From assembly GCA_937924675.1 (NCBI GenBank), contig CALEVL010000040.1:1-27069 (forward strand): a DNA stretch of 27,069 bases. Direction: 5' to 3'. This document shows positions 17,001 to 26,100 of this stretch, piece after piece; the stretch's first letter is position 1, and each line of letters begins with the position of its first letter. This DNA comes from an uncultured Ignavibacteria bacterium. Lineage in GTDB: Bacteria; Bacteroidota; Ignavibacteria; Tepidaquicellales; Tepidaquicellaceae. Below the pieces are notes generated by a model. The model had not been told where the DNA came from, did no database searches, and worked only from the letters and a program-made list of their open reading frames with translations. A program made the position numbers and the translations under genes.

Positions 17001-18275
17001 TTCAACTGGACTGACATATCCGGAACCGGAACACCTGTAACTGTCTGGACCGGCAATAAAGATGACGGTACTGCAATAGTTGCACTGCCATTTTCTTTTC
17101 CATATTACGGAGTAAGCTATCCGAAACTGAAAATATGTACTAACGGATGGGTTTCGTTAGATACTGCATCTGCGGACAATGCATACAACAATTCTCCGAT
17201 TCCTGTTTCTAATGAACCCAATCTTGCCATTTATCCTTTCTGGGATGATCTCGACTTAAGAAGTTCAGGGAATGTCTATTATTCTAATGATGTATCAAAC
17301 AACAGATTTATCGTTCAATTTGAAAATGTTCCACACTTCGGTTCCGGAGGTCCTTATACATTCCAGGTTATTCTTCACAGTAACGGAAGCATCTATTTTC
17401 AGTATTTAAATATGGCATCACCGGTAAATTCAAATACTGTCGGAATTGAAAACGGAGCAGGTAATGACGGACTTCAGATAGTCTATAATAACAACTACGT
17501 TCATAATAATCTTGCTGTGCAAATACTTAGTCCCGGCTATAACTGGGTCTCAGAAGATCCTGTTAACGGAACAATTGCAGGAGTCGGAAGTCAAAATGTA
17601 AATTTACTTTTCAACAGTTCATCTCTTCCAGTTGGAATTTATACCGGAAATCTGATGATCACTTCAAATGATTTAACAAATCCTGTTAAAAATGTAGCTT
17701 TAAAATTGAATGTAGTTTCTACGGTACCTGCATCAATAAAACTTGCAATAGAAGGATTTTACAATGCCGGTTCGGATGGGATGAATATTTCTGACACTGT
17801 AAGAATTTATTTAAGGAACAATTCATCGCCTTATGGTATAGTTGACTCTGCAAAGTCTGTAGTTAATGCTGCGACTCTTACAGGTTCATTCTTATTCAGC
17901 AATGCACCGGCAGGAACTTATTATCTGCAGGTTAAAGGAAGAAACTGCATTGAAACGTGGAGTAAAGCAGGCGGTGAGTCTTTCAATCCGGGAGCAGTTT
18001 TTAGTTATGATTTTACAAATTCGATAACCCAGGCATTCGGCAGTAATATGACACAGGTTGATAATTCTCCTGTCAGATTTGCAATTTTCAGCGGTGATGT
18101 AAACCAGGACGGAACAGTTGATGCAACGGATGTCAGCACAGTTGATAATGACGCATCAAACTTTGTCAGTGGGTACGTTGTGACAGATCTTACGGGAGAT
18201 GATTTTGTTGACGGCACTGACTTTGCAATTGCCGATAACAATGCAGCAGGTTTTGTTTCGGTGGTAACTCCATAA
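14094..18275 (+). CDS. Large multidomain exported protein: duplicated SGGPDA domain, IPT, 7-repeat VCBS propeller, dockerin-like tail
   Basis: 1393 residues from ATG 14094, chosen because a clean signal peptide (KQLTSILLLLISLITSGLNA) begins there; an in-frame ATG at 14022 would add 24 hydrophilic residues. Order: first copy of a beta domain (about 43-272, EVTDQSGGPDAYGYKW ... FPFWDDLY); IPT/TIG domain (about 271-357, ITSFSPLSGNIGSTVLINGE); seven VCBS/FG-GAP repeats (about 383-722, such as GDIDGDGKQDIIV), enough for one propeller; an ASH-like choice-of-anchor domain (about 732-858); a BACON-like domain (866-905 and 1147-1207) interrupted by the second copy of the beta domain (about 923-1149); and the shared C-terminal module (1215-1393, loops DVNQDGTVDATD and DLTGDDFVDGTD, ending SVVTP). 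A secreted, probably surface-bound, Ca-dependent protein of unknown ligand. Confidence 0.9.
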   Translation: MKQLTSILLLLISLITSGLNAQSDRILNNNGVDYTRNFPMGMTNDVLNEIINLPKGAIDNYRGPEVTDQSGGPDAYGYKWIDSDDPGGPVYNWVEISGVGTPITSWTNGYDDGYTVIALPFAFPFYGTSYNNLKICTNGWVSFDVASTSAVYNNIPIPDASDPNNAIFPFWDDLYIETGAVYYYNDVANDRFIIQYNNVPHYSGGSEGPGPYTFEVILNKDGKILFQYKSVLDPLTSNTIGIENSAGTDGLQLVYNNTYVKNNLAVMISIAPPKITSFSPLSGNIGSTVLINGEGFNTTPAMNTVYFGSVKAIVTAASATTLTVTVPVSSNYQSISVTNMAFNLTGYSNLPFNITFPGGCKPDFDAGFTYLNSAFGPRNIETVDFDGDGNSDILLSSYTGASVGVIRVTSSGGNLTLAPRINFAIGTAPENITTGDIDGDGKQDIIVMRYFSELISVFLNTSTPGNISFAPYVNITVGNVGDRSLSVSISDFNGDGKPDLASANWRSSGSYFMSVLTNKSTPGVISFDPKIDLAALDQPLYVSTGDVDGDGKKDIALATSGSNISVYRNTTSSNTLSFAAPVNFAGGIVMREMVFGDIDGDNKGDLVAASVNPGSITILRNTSSPGNISFAAKVDFGAGGFGVRSVRLGDIDGDSKVDASIGYENKTIVSIFRNISSTGVVNFENKIDYSPASTSNSYCTALGDLNQDGRPELLAGNFNGTNLTIYKNKAIAASLQTSMLGNGNPVVNGSVTPGLANHTDFGYTSLNTPVIRTFTMQNTSTDSLNINSISTSGGDSALFTAGSISPAGKIAPGTSKTFTVTFNTPTFGTKNTIVKVSSEILSGTLCNTQQSYTFAVRGEAGTPPVISASQDTIVSTLLVGSNTETKNLSIGNSGTASLYWSLAENHPLSRPTAASVTNHNFTDKEVNEIINNPKGSSDKFKGAEVTDRSGGPDAFGYRWIDSDSAGGPVFNWTDISGTGTPVTVWTGNKDDGTAIVALPFSFPYYGVSYPKLKICTNGWVSLDTASADNAYNNSPIPVSNEPNLAIYPFWDDLDLRSSGNVYYSNDVSNNRFIVQFENVPHFGSGGPYTFQVILHSNGSIYFQYLNMASPVNSNTVGIENGAGNDGLQIVYNNNYVHNNLAVQILSPGYNWVSEDPVNGTIAGVGSQNVNLLFNSSSLPVGIYTGNLMITSNDLTNPVKNVALKLNVVSTVPASIKLAIEGFYNAGSDGMNISDTVRIYLRNNSSPYGIVDSAKSVVNAATLTGSFLFSNAPAGTYYLQVKGRNCIETWSKAGGESFNPGAVFSYDFTNSITQAFGSNMTQVDNSPVRFAIFSGDVNQDGTVDATDVSTVDNDASNFVSGYVVTDLTGDDFVDGTDFAIADNNAAGFVSVVTP

Positions 18276-18286
18276 TCATTATCTCG

Positions 18287-18312
18287 GCCCACGAATTCAT
18301 TCGTGGGCTTTG
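18287..18312 (+). terminator. Terminator-like hairpin after the gene ending at 18275
   Basis: GCCCACGA/TCGTGGGC stem (18287-18308) followed by TTTG, 12 nt after the stop. A nearly identical hairpin at 18421 belongs to the decayed duplicate. Confidence 0.65.
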
Positions 18313-18325
18313 TTGTTTGTGAGCT

Positions 18326-18410
18326 GTGCAATTTAGCTTCGCTGATGAAACAGGCTTTTCGATAGCAGACAACAACCCAACAAATTTTGTGTCGGTGATC
18401 AATCTGTCAC
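18326..18410 (+). pseudogene. Decayed duplicate of the preceding gene's 3' end
   Basis: Translates as FADETGFSIADNNPTNFVSV, which aligns with FVDGTDFAIADNNAAGFVSV at the end of the gene finishing at 18275. The stop codon has been lost (VINLSP instead of VVTP stop). It is followed by a copy of the terminator hairpin at the same relative position. About 130 bp therefore appears tandemly duplicated and diverged. Confidence 0.75.
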
Positions 18411-18420
18411 CCAGATCTCA

Positions 18421-18446
18421 GCCCACGAATTTATTCGTGGGCTTTG
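18421..18446 (+). terminator. Second copy of the GCCCACGAAT hairpin
   Basis: Same 22-bp palindrome as 18287-18308 with one loop change, followed by TTTGTT. It is part of the tandem tail duplication. Confidence 0.6.
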
Positions 18447-18778
18447 TTAATTTGGATGAATTCTCCTTCGAAAATATTGCTGATATCTATTTCGCGAATG
18501 TGACACAAATCACAAACTATTCTGTCTTTGTTTGTTATTTTTGAATGAGCTACGATAATGAAAATTACGAAGTACACATGCATGCCCGGTAAATCAATTT
18601 CATTTTTCTGAACTTCTTCTAATAACCTGACCGGAATCTTGATGATGGGTTTGAGAATCTTGTCTTGGTAAACATACTGTCCTCTCATTTTGATTTTGTG
18701 CTTTGGGAATGAACCGCTATTCCTGAAGATATAAAGGAAACCCTTTTCATAATCTCTTTTACAATAACAATTTAACAA
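18431..18778 (-). CDS. Doubtful hypothetical protein, 115 residues
   Basis: An open frame on the minus strand in an otherwise gene-free 509-bp gap. It includes hydrophobic stretches (MHVYFVIFIIVAH) and a final IREIDISNIFEGEF. It is not a shadow of another gene, but its end runs into the terminator hairpin at 18421-18442, no family is recognised, and no ribosome site was found. It may be a gene remnant or chance. Confidence 0.2.
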   Translation of the reverse strand: MLNCYCKRDYEKGFLYIFRNSGSFPKHKIKMRGQYVYQDKILKPIIKIPVRLLEEVQKNEIDLPGMHVYFVIFIIVAHSKITNKDRIVCDLCHIREIDISNIFEGEFIQINKAHE

Positions 18779-18784
18779 AATGAA

Positions 18785-21700
18785 ATGAAAGTATTATTCA
18801 GACTTCAGGCTTCAATTGGAATTGTTTTGCTGATTGCAGTGAGCTCCAATGCAAACTCTTCGCTGACAAAGATCAATGAGCAGTCAGGTTTTCGGCATTC
18901 TGAATCGGTTTATAAGAGAGAGGTTCCTGATTCTCTTCCTCAAGGTGTGACAAATGAATGGTTAAATTCTCTCACTGATAAAAACGGGAGCCGCCTATCA
19001 AATGAAGATCCTGAAGCAGATGCACTGCAAAGGAAATTGTTCAACGGACTTGTTGCGAGTTCACAATTTGGGCAGAGTTTGCATTCAGCCGGAGATGTTA
19101 ACGGCGATGGTTATGATGATATTATAATCGGAGCTCCTAGTTATAATTCCAATACGGGAAGAGCATACATTTATTTTGGAGGAGCAAGCATCAATACGGT
19201 TCCCGATGTAACACTCACAGGTGAATCCGTGTCATCATTTTTTGGCATTTCAGTTTCAACCGCCGGAGACGTAAACGGTGACGGCTATTCCGATTTGATT
19301 ATCGGAGCGAACGGATATTCCGCGAGCACCGGCAAAGCATATATTTATTTTGGCGGAGCATTAATGAATAATACTGCAGATGTGACTATGACCGGTGAGG
19401 CAGGAAACAATTTTTTTGGATATTCAGCTTCATCAGCCGGAGATGTAAACGGCGACGGTTATTCCGATGTAATTGTTGGTGCATATGGATATTCTTCAAA
19501 CACAGGAAGAGCGTATGTATATTTCGGAGGGTCTTCTATGAATAATACATCAGATGTAACAATTACAGGTGAAGCAGTAAACAGCTCGCTGGGAGTTTCA
19601 GTCTCCTCAGCCGGAGATGTAAACGGCGACGGTTATTCCGATGTGATTGCCGGTGCTTATGAATATTCTTCATATTCAGGTAGAGCATATATTTATTTCG
19701 GAGGGAATTCTATGAATAATACTTCGGATGTAACAATGACCGGTGAAGCAGCAAATATCTATTTTGGAATTTCAGTCTCAACAGCCGGTGATGTTAACGG
19801 AGACGGTTATTCGGATGTGATTGCCGGTGCTTATGGATATTCTTCAATCACAGGAAGGGCATACATATTTTTTGGAGGTGAATCAATGAACAACGCCGCA
19901 GATGTAACAATAACAGGTGAGACATCGGGTAGCTATTTTGGATTTTCGGTCTCAGATGCCGGAGATTTAAACGGAGACGGTTATTCTGATGTGATAGTCG
20001 GAGCAAGGGGTTATTCCACAAGCACAGGCAGAGCATATATGTTTTTAGGCGGAGCAATAATGAATAACACAGCAGACATTACTGTGACAGGTGAGGCAAC
20101 ATTCAACTATTTCGGAAGTTCGGTCGCATTCGCCGGAGATGTGAACGGTGACGGCTATTCTGATGTCATGGTCGGAGCTCACGGGTATTCATCAAATACT
20201 GGAAGAGTTTATTTGTATGATTATTACATGTCGGATGAATTAACTCCGGAAATAACATTTACAGGTGAAGCAACAAATGTTCGATTTGGAATGTCCGTTT
20301 CAACCGCCGGAGATGTGAACGGCGATGGTTATTCGGATGTGATAGTTGGGGCATACAGATATTCTTCAAATACCGGAAGAGCATATGTCTTTTACGGTGG
20401 TCCTAATATGGACAACATTGCAGATGTAACAATGACCGGAGAAGGCACAAACAACTACTTCGGCATTTCTGTATCTTCAGCAGGTGACATTAACGGTGAC
20501 GGATTTTCCGATGTGATTGTAGGAGCGTATTATTATTCTTCATATACCGGCAGAGCTTATATATTCTTTGGCGGTGCGTCAATGAATAATACAGCTGATG
20601 TTACCATGACAGGTGAAGCAACATCTAACAACTTCGGTTACCGCGTCTCTGTGGCAGGCGACGTAAACGGTGACGGATATTCCGATGTCATTGTCGGAGC
20701 AAACGGTTATTCAACAAATACCGGAAGGGTGTATATATTCTTTGGGGGAAATACCGTGGATAATACAGCCGATGTTACCATGACAGGAGATTCGGTTTAT
20801 CAAAACTTCGGAAGTTCTGTATCTTCAGCCGGAGATGTGAACGGTGACGGATATTCCGATGTAATAGTTGGTGCATACGGTTATGCTTCTTATACCGGCA
20901 AAGCAAATATTTATTACGGAGGCTCATCTATGAATTCTGCAGCTGATCTGACACTAACCGGAGATGGACCGAGCAGTTATTTCGGATTTTCTGTTTCGAC
21001 TGCAGGGGACTTAAACAATGACGGTTATTCCGACATTATGATAGGAGCTTATGGATATTCTTTGCTATCAGGAAAGGTCAATATCTATTATGGCGGTTAT
21101 TACCTTGATAACGTTCCCGACTTAGTCTTAACAAGCGGATCATCTTCAGGCTATTTTGGTTATTCAACTGCTGCTGCCGGTGATGTGAACGGTGACGGAT
21201 TTTCAGATATCATAATTGGAGCTGTCAACTATAGCACAAGTTTTGGAAGGGCATATATATTTTTTGGAGGTGTGGATATGAATACTGTGTGTGATGTATT
21301 TATGACAGGAGAGGGTGATAATTATTATATGGGCATTTCAGTATCATCTGCAGGCGATATAAACAGTGACGGATATTCGGATCTGATAGTCGGTGCATAC
21401 GGATATTCTTCTTATACAGGCAAAGCTTATATCTTTACCGGCTCAGCTATTTCCGTAAAACCAATTTTGAATTACGTAAAAGATGTGCCAAATGATCAGG
21501 GGGGAAAGGTAAAGCTGAAATGGGCAAGAAGCGGACTCGATATTATTGGCAATAATCAGATTACGGATTATTATATTGAGATGAGTTATCCGCCTTCCGG
21601 AGGAAATTTTTCATGGATTCCTGCCGCCGTAGTTGCTGCAACAAAAAACCCGTCCTACTCATACAATGTCAATACACCTTATGATTCCTCATCAGGTACA

Positions 21701-22612
21701 ACAGGAAATTTCTATTTCCGGGTTACTGCAAGAACATCCAATGCTTCAGTATTCTGGAGATCGGCTGTCTTATCGGGAAGAAGCATAGATAATTTAGCTC
21801 CTCTTATGGTGTCTCCGTTTAGTGCAGCTCCTGAATCAGGGGATGTAATCTTAAACTGGAAGAGAAGCACTGCTCCCGATCTGCTGAACTATATTTTATA
21901 CAGAAATACTGCGCCTGTAATTGACCCTGATACTGAACCTGTGTTTGCAACAACTGCTGATTCAAATTATCTGGATACTTCTCCTTTGTCAGGTGTGTAT
22001 TACTATTTCATTGTAGCACAGGATATTCACAATAACAAGAGTCCTATTGCAGTTGCTGAAAGCCCGAACATCACACTAAATCTTACAATGTTCATTGAAG
22101 GAATGTATGATGCAGGCACTGACTCGCAGGAGAGCGATACGATAACTGTTGAATTGAGGAATGCGGTTTCGCCGTATACAGTTGCGGATGTTGCTAAGGC
22201 GGTTGCCGGAACAAACGGCAGTGCAGTGCTGAAGTTCGGGACAGCTCCTGACGGAAACTATTACTTCGCAATCAAGCACCGCAATGCGCTTGAAACGTGG
22301 AGTTCAACATCTGTTTATCTTTCAACAACAACTCCGGCAATTTATGACTTTTCCTCGTTAGCATCGCAGGCATACGGCAGCAATATGATTCAGGTAGATA
22401 CTTCGCCGGTTGTGTTTGCAGCATTCAGCGGTGACGTAAATCAGGACGGAACAGTTGACGCAACGGACGTAAGCACGATAGACAATGATGCATCTAACTT
22501 TGTCAGCGGCTATGTTGTGACTGATCTTACTGGTGATGATTTTGTTGACGGAACTGACTTTGCGATAGGCGATAACAATGCGGCAAATTTTGTTAGTGCA
22601 ATCACTCCATAA
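18785..22612 (+). CDS. Giant exported FG-GAP protein, paralogue of 4287-8126
   Basis: 1275 residues. Signal peptide at 1-24 (KVLFRLQASIGIVLLIAVSS). A short linker (about 48-90, DSLPQGVTNEWLNSL) resembles the corresponding stretch in the paralogue. Residues 94-888 hold 14 FG-GAP repeats; repeat 7 again has YLYDYYM (476-482) in place of the YIYFGG strand, and repeat 8 again starts RFGMSVS. Two Fn3-like domains follow (KPILNYVKDVPNDQGG; YYYFIVAQDIHNN), then the shared C-terminal module (about 1099-1275) ending SAITP. Same architecture and register as the 4287 protein, so they arose by gene duplication; sequence has diverged throughout except at the extreme 3' end, which is almost identical in DNA. 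Role: probable Ca-binding surface protein, ligand unknown. No Shine-Dalgarno site. Confidence 0.93.
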   Translation: MKVLFRLQASIGIVLLIAVSSNANSSLTKINEQSGFRHSESVYKREVPDSLPQGVTNEWLNSLTDKNGSRLSNEDPEADALQRKLFNGLVASSQFGQSLHSAGDVNGDGYDDIIIGAPSYNSNTGRAYIYFGGASINTVPDVTLTGESVSSFFGISVSTAGDVNGDGYSDLIIGANGYSASTGKAYIYFGGALMNNTADVTMTGEAGNNFFGYSASSAGDVNGDGYSDVIVGAYGYSSNTGRAYVYFGGSSMNNTSDVTITGEAVNSSLGVSVSSAGDVNGDGYSDVIAGAYEYSSYSGRAYIYFGGNSMNNTSDVTMTGEAANIYFGISVSTAGDVNGDGYSDVIAGAYGYSSITGRAYIFFGGESMNNAADVTITGETSGSYFGFSVSDAGDLNGDGYSDVIVGARGYSTSTGRAYMFLGGAIMNNTADITVTGEATFNYFGSSVAFAGDVNGDGYSDVMVGAHGYSSNTGRVYLYDYYMSDELTPEITFTGEATNVRFGMSVSTAGDVNGDGYSDVIVGAYRYSSNTGRAYVFYGGPNMDNIADVTMTGEGTNNYFGISVSSAGDINGDGFSDVIVGAYYYSSYTGRAYIFFGGASMNNTADVTMTGEATSNNFGYRVSVAGDVNGDGYSDVIVGANGYSTNTGRVYIFFGGNTVDNTADVTMTGDSVYQNFGSSVSSAGDVNGDGYSDVIVGAYGYASYTGKANIYYGGSSMNSAADLTLTGDGPSSYFGFSVSTAGDLNNDGYSDIMIGAYGYSLLSGKVNIYYGGYYLDNVPDLVLTSGSSSGYFGYSTAAAGDVNGDGFSDIIIGAVNYSTSFGRAYIFFGGVDMNTVCDVFMTGEGDNYYMGISVSSAGDINSDGYSDLIVGAYGYSSYTGKAYIFTGSAISVKPILNYVKDVPNDQGGKVKLKWARSGLDIIGNNQITDYYIEMSYPPSGGNFSWIPAAVVAATKNPSYSYNVNTPYDSSSGTTGNFYFRVTARTSNASVFWRSAVLSGRSIDNLAPLMVSPFSAAPESGDVILNWKRSTAPDLLNYILYRNTAPVIDPDTEPVFATTADSNYLDTSPLSGVYYYFIVAQDIHNNKSPIAVAESPNITLNLTMFIEGMYDAGTDSQESDTITVELRNAVSPYTVADVAKAVAGTNGSAVLKFGTAPDGNYYFAIKHRNALETWSSTSVYLSTTTPAIYDFSSLASQAYGSNMIQVDTSPVVFAAFSGDVNQDGTVDATDVSTIDNDASNFVSGYVVTDLTGDDFVDGTDFAIGDNNAANFVSAITP
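19064..21451 (+). repeat. 14 tandem coding repeats (about 174 bp each)
   Basis: FG-GAP units with the core GATGTAAACGGTGACGG-like sequence; unit number and the position of the atypical seventh unit match the array at 4569-6962. Confidence 0.85.
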
Positions 22613-22797
22613 GTTTCAGCGCGTCAGATTTGTGCCACGAATGCACGAATTATGTTTTTTGAAAGAGCAAATATTTGGAATAGAACTAAATCAGTCACCC
22701 TCTACCCTTGGGGAGAGGCCTGCCCGCTGCAGGCGAGGCAGGCTGAGGGTTTGCTTTATCGCCTACTCTGGAGTCTCCGCGCTTTTCGGGACTCCGG
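22586..22797 (+). repeat. Type A tail repeat interrupted by a second palindromic repeat
   Basis: Bases 22586-22676 are identical to the orphan copy at 1780-1870. The expected continuation (TTATCGCCCACGCTGGAGTC) is displaced by about 80 bp (22677-22755) carrying nested palindromes: ACCCTC/GAGGGT outer arms (22697-22702, 22745-22750) and CCTGCC/GGCAGG inner arms. The tail then resumes to the GAGTC hairpin at 22768-22797. Confidence 0.75.
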
Positions 22798-22823
22798 CGA
22801 AATGCAAAGGGTGCAAAGCTTTG

Positions 22824-22861
22824 GCGTCAGAGTCCGGGTAAAGCGCCCGAGACTCTGACGC
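22824..22861. repeat. Hairpin repeat, GCGTCAGAGTC family
   Basis: Perfect 11-bp stem GCGTCAGAGTC/GACTCTGACGC around CGGGTAAAGCGCCCGA. Identical to 27031-27068. Confidence 0.75.
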
Positions 22862-23117
22862 GGGCTGAAGACATTTGAATAGAATGACAGTTTGTCAAAA
22901 ACTCTGATTAGTTATTCAGATGGATAGCCGTAACAATAATGAAGATTGAAGGAGTATTGAATAAAATCAGGGATTTTGTACTACAGAATGAACTGAAAGC
23001 CGAACAGAAGAAAGACTGTTAAATCACAAGCACTCAAGATGCATGAGATTTTGTTTATGTACTCAACTAAGAACGAATTGATTTCTCATAACCAAACCAT
23101 TCTAAAAGTTCTTTAAA
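22862..23117. other. Leader region upstream of the gene at 23118
   Basis: AT-rich. It contains a 27-codon open frame (22939-23022, MKIEGVLNKIRDFVLQNELK and seven more residues) with no ribosome site; too short to call. No promoter element could be assigned with confidence. Confidence 0.4.
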
Positions 23118-26100
23118 ATGGAAAATATGAAAAAAGAAAACATTGCTTTTTTAGTTGTAACTCTTTCTGCATTTGGAATTCTACTCGGTTTTTCCAATGG
23201 AAGCGATAAAAACAAGGATAAAGATCGGAATTCATCAAGGATCGGAAACACAAGTATCGAGGTAACAAAAATCTCAGATCTGAACAAGAATATACAATTC
23301 GATGCAAACGGAACACCGAATCAAACTTACGGAGCATCTTATTACACAGATAATTTTGACGGAGCAAATGATACTACTGCATTAAAAGCCCGAGGTTACA
23401 AAGTTTTTTACAGGGGTAGCGGTGTTCAAGGAGCTGTTGCTACTTGGTTCCAGGGAAACTCGGGTGTTTTTGCTGCATTCAATGGTCCCTCTAATGGATA
23501 TGTAGCAGCAAATTACAATGTAGTAACAGGTATAAACAATATTGATTGCTGGCTTGTCCTGCCAAGACAAAATGTTGCAGTAGGAGATTCTATATTTTTT
23601 TATAACAGATCTGCACAAAGTTTCGGACCTCCTCCGACATATCCTGATTCAATCAGGGTCATGTATTCTGCCGTAGGTGATTCAATTCCGGAAGCAGGAA
23701 CATGGGTCGAACTCGGAAGATTTGAAGGAAACGTAAACGGTGTCTGGCAGAGATATGGTTACGGAGCTCCATCAGCTGGTACTAATGCGAGATTTGCCAT
23801 AAGATATGCTGTTGTTGACGGTGGACCTTCAGGATTAAACAGCGATTATACAGGATTTGATGATTTGACAATCGAAGCTCCTCCGATTGCAGCAGATGTA
23901 GGCGTAGAATCAATTACAGATCCGGTGGGAACTGTAGTATTACCATCTGGTGCTATATTGCCGACAGCTGTTGTAAAGAATTTCGGTACAACAATGCAGT
24001 CATTCAACGTAACAATGACAATCAATCCAGGTGGTTATTCAAGTACTCAGACTGTATCTTCATTAGGCGGCGGAGCTACCCAGTCGGTGGATTTCAGCAG
24101 TCATACTCCTCTTGCCGGTATTTATACTTTAAGAGTCTATACACAGTTAGGCACTGACGGAAATAGATTAAACGATACTTTGCTGACAACATATTCAGCT
24201 TATAATCCACATTACGGAGGCGTTGGTGCATTTAATTCAAGTAGTTATTTCTATGCTAATTCAACATCCGCGGCATCTGGTGCACCATCTCATCCGGGTT
24301 ATTGCAGACTTGACACGGCAGGAAGTACTTCACTTGTTGTAAACAGTATTGCATCAATAACACTTACAAATGGATCCTTAGATGACGGACACTGGGGAAT
24401 TTTACTCGGCACACCGAGAAAAATAAAATTCATGGGTGTAACTTACGATTCTGTTTATATTGGTACAAACGGAGTATTGGGATTTATCAATTTTACCCCC
24501 GCAAGTTCTAACTGGAATCCGCCGGCAAGCGGATTACCAAGCTCCGGTAACGGGGGAAATATCAGACCTGCGATTTATGCTTTATGGAATGATATGAACT
24601 GGGGAAATACACTTCAGCCGGTTAACAGATTGAGCTATAGAATTGATAATGTAAGAAATCAACTTATAGTGACATATGACAGAGCACCTTTGTTTGGCGG
24701 TACAGCCTCTGACTATGTTACATTCCAGGTTTGCATAGAATTACAGGCAGATACGGCAGGGGCTCCTAATTCTAATATCATAATTGGTTGGTCAAATTCT
24801 TCTACAGCAGTAAATTTACCTATGCTTGCAGGATTACAAAACTCAACAGGTTCGGAATGGTTTCAATACGGATTCTACGGAGGAAGCGTTACAACAATTG
24901 GAACATTGTTTGACTCATTGGGTGCAGGAGTTTCAGTAGCAATAGGTCCAGATGAAACAAATCTGAGTGGATACTGTCAAGCACCAAGTACAGTCTTTCC
25001 AACATTTTATCAGCTGTCATTTCCGGTTGATACATCTGCAATTGAATTTTATTTATCTGATTGGGGTGAACTCCTATTTGTTTATGAAACGGCACTTCAT
25101 GAAAGATATCTAAATCTATCAGTGCTTGCTCCGGGAGTGGATGATGTTTGGCAGATTGAAAATGCATATCTACCAAGTTGCAAAAGCATTTTTATAGACA
25201 CTATTTACTTTGCTTTTGATATTGGAGATTCAGGTATTGCAAACAATTCTATTGATTATGGTATAAGCATTTCCGCAGACACTTTAAATTCCGCTCCTCC
25301 GATTTCAGATAACGCAGAATTATACTACGATAGCACATTTATTGAAGATGGGATGTTCATCATTGAAGAATCTAATGATATTGATTCTAATGGAAGAGCC
25401 AGGAAGTATAAAGAATGGAAAGTGAAGGATATTGCAAATTATTATTTTATTCAAGATTCGGTTTTGGAAAATATAGAAATAGATTGCAGTAAAAAAGAAT
25501 GCTTACCTGCAGCTGTTCATTATAGTTTGTCTTATTTAAAAAATATTAATGGAATCATTGTCCCAAACATAATACCTGATCCTATATCAATTGAAGTTCT
25601 TAAAAAAGCACATGGTAATAATTCTGAAAATTGGATCAATGGTCATGATATTTTAAAGGGCAAAACTACAAACACAATACCCGGGAAGAGTAATCATTTG
25701 CAACGTGCTGGTATTCCAATGCGAACCCGGGAGTTTAGATTTTCAGAAACCCAGCCGGGTGAAAATGAATCTATAATGAATACTGCGTTGGCTGAACTGA
25801 AACAAGGACAAGATGTTGAGTTAATATTAAGAAATAAAAAAACCAAAAAGGGACACGCTGTTTTTTTAACCGGAATTAAAAAAGAAAGTGGCGGCATTTG
25901 GTCAATAGAGACCATTGATGACCATAAACAAGGTAAGAAAGGTGGAAAAAGAGAAGGCAAGTCGATCATTAAGACTAATGCGAACAATGCTCACATAAAA
26001 GAGGGTATCCTTCATAAATATGAGATTTTTTCAATCGCCATCGAATGTCCGAGTACAAATAATGCCGTGGCTAGTTTAAGCTATCCGAATGATGGTGCGG

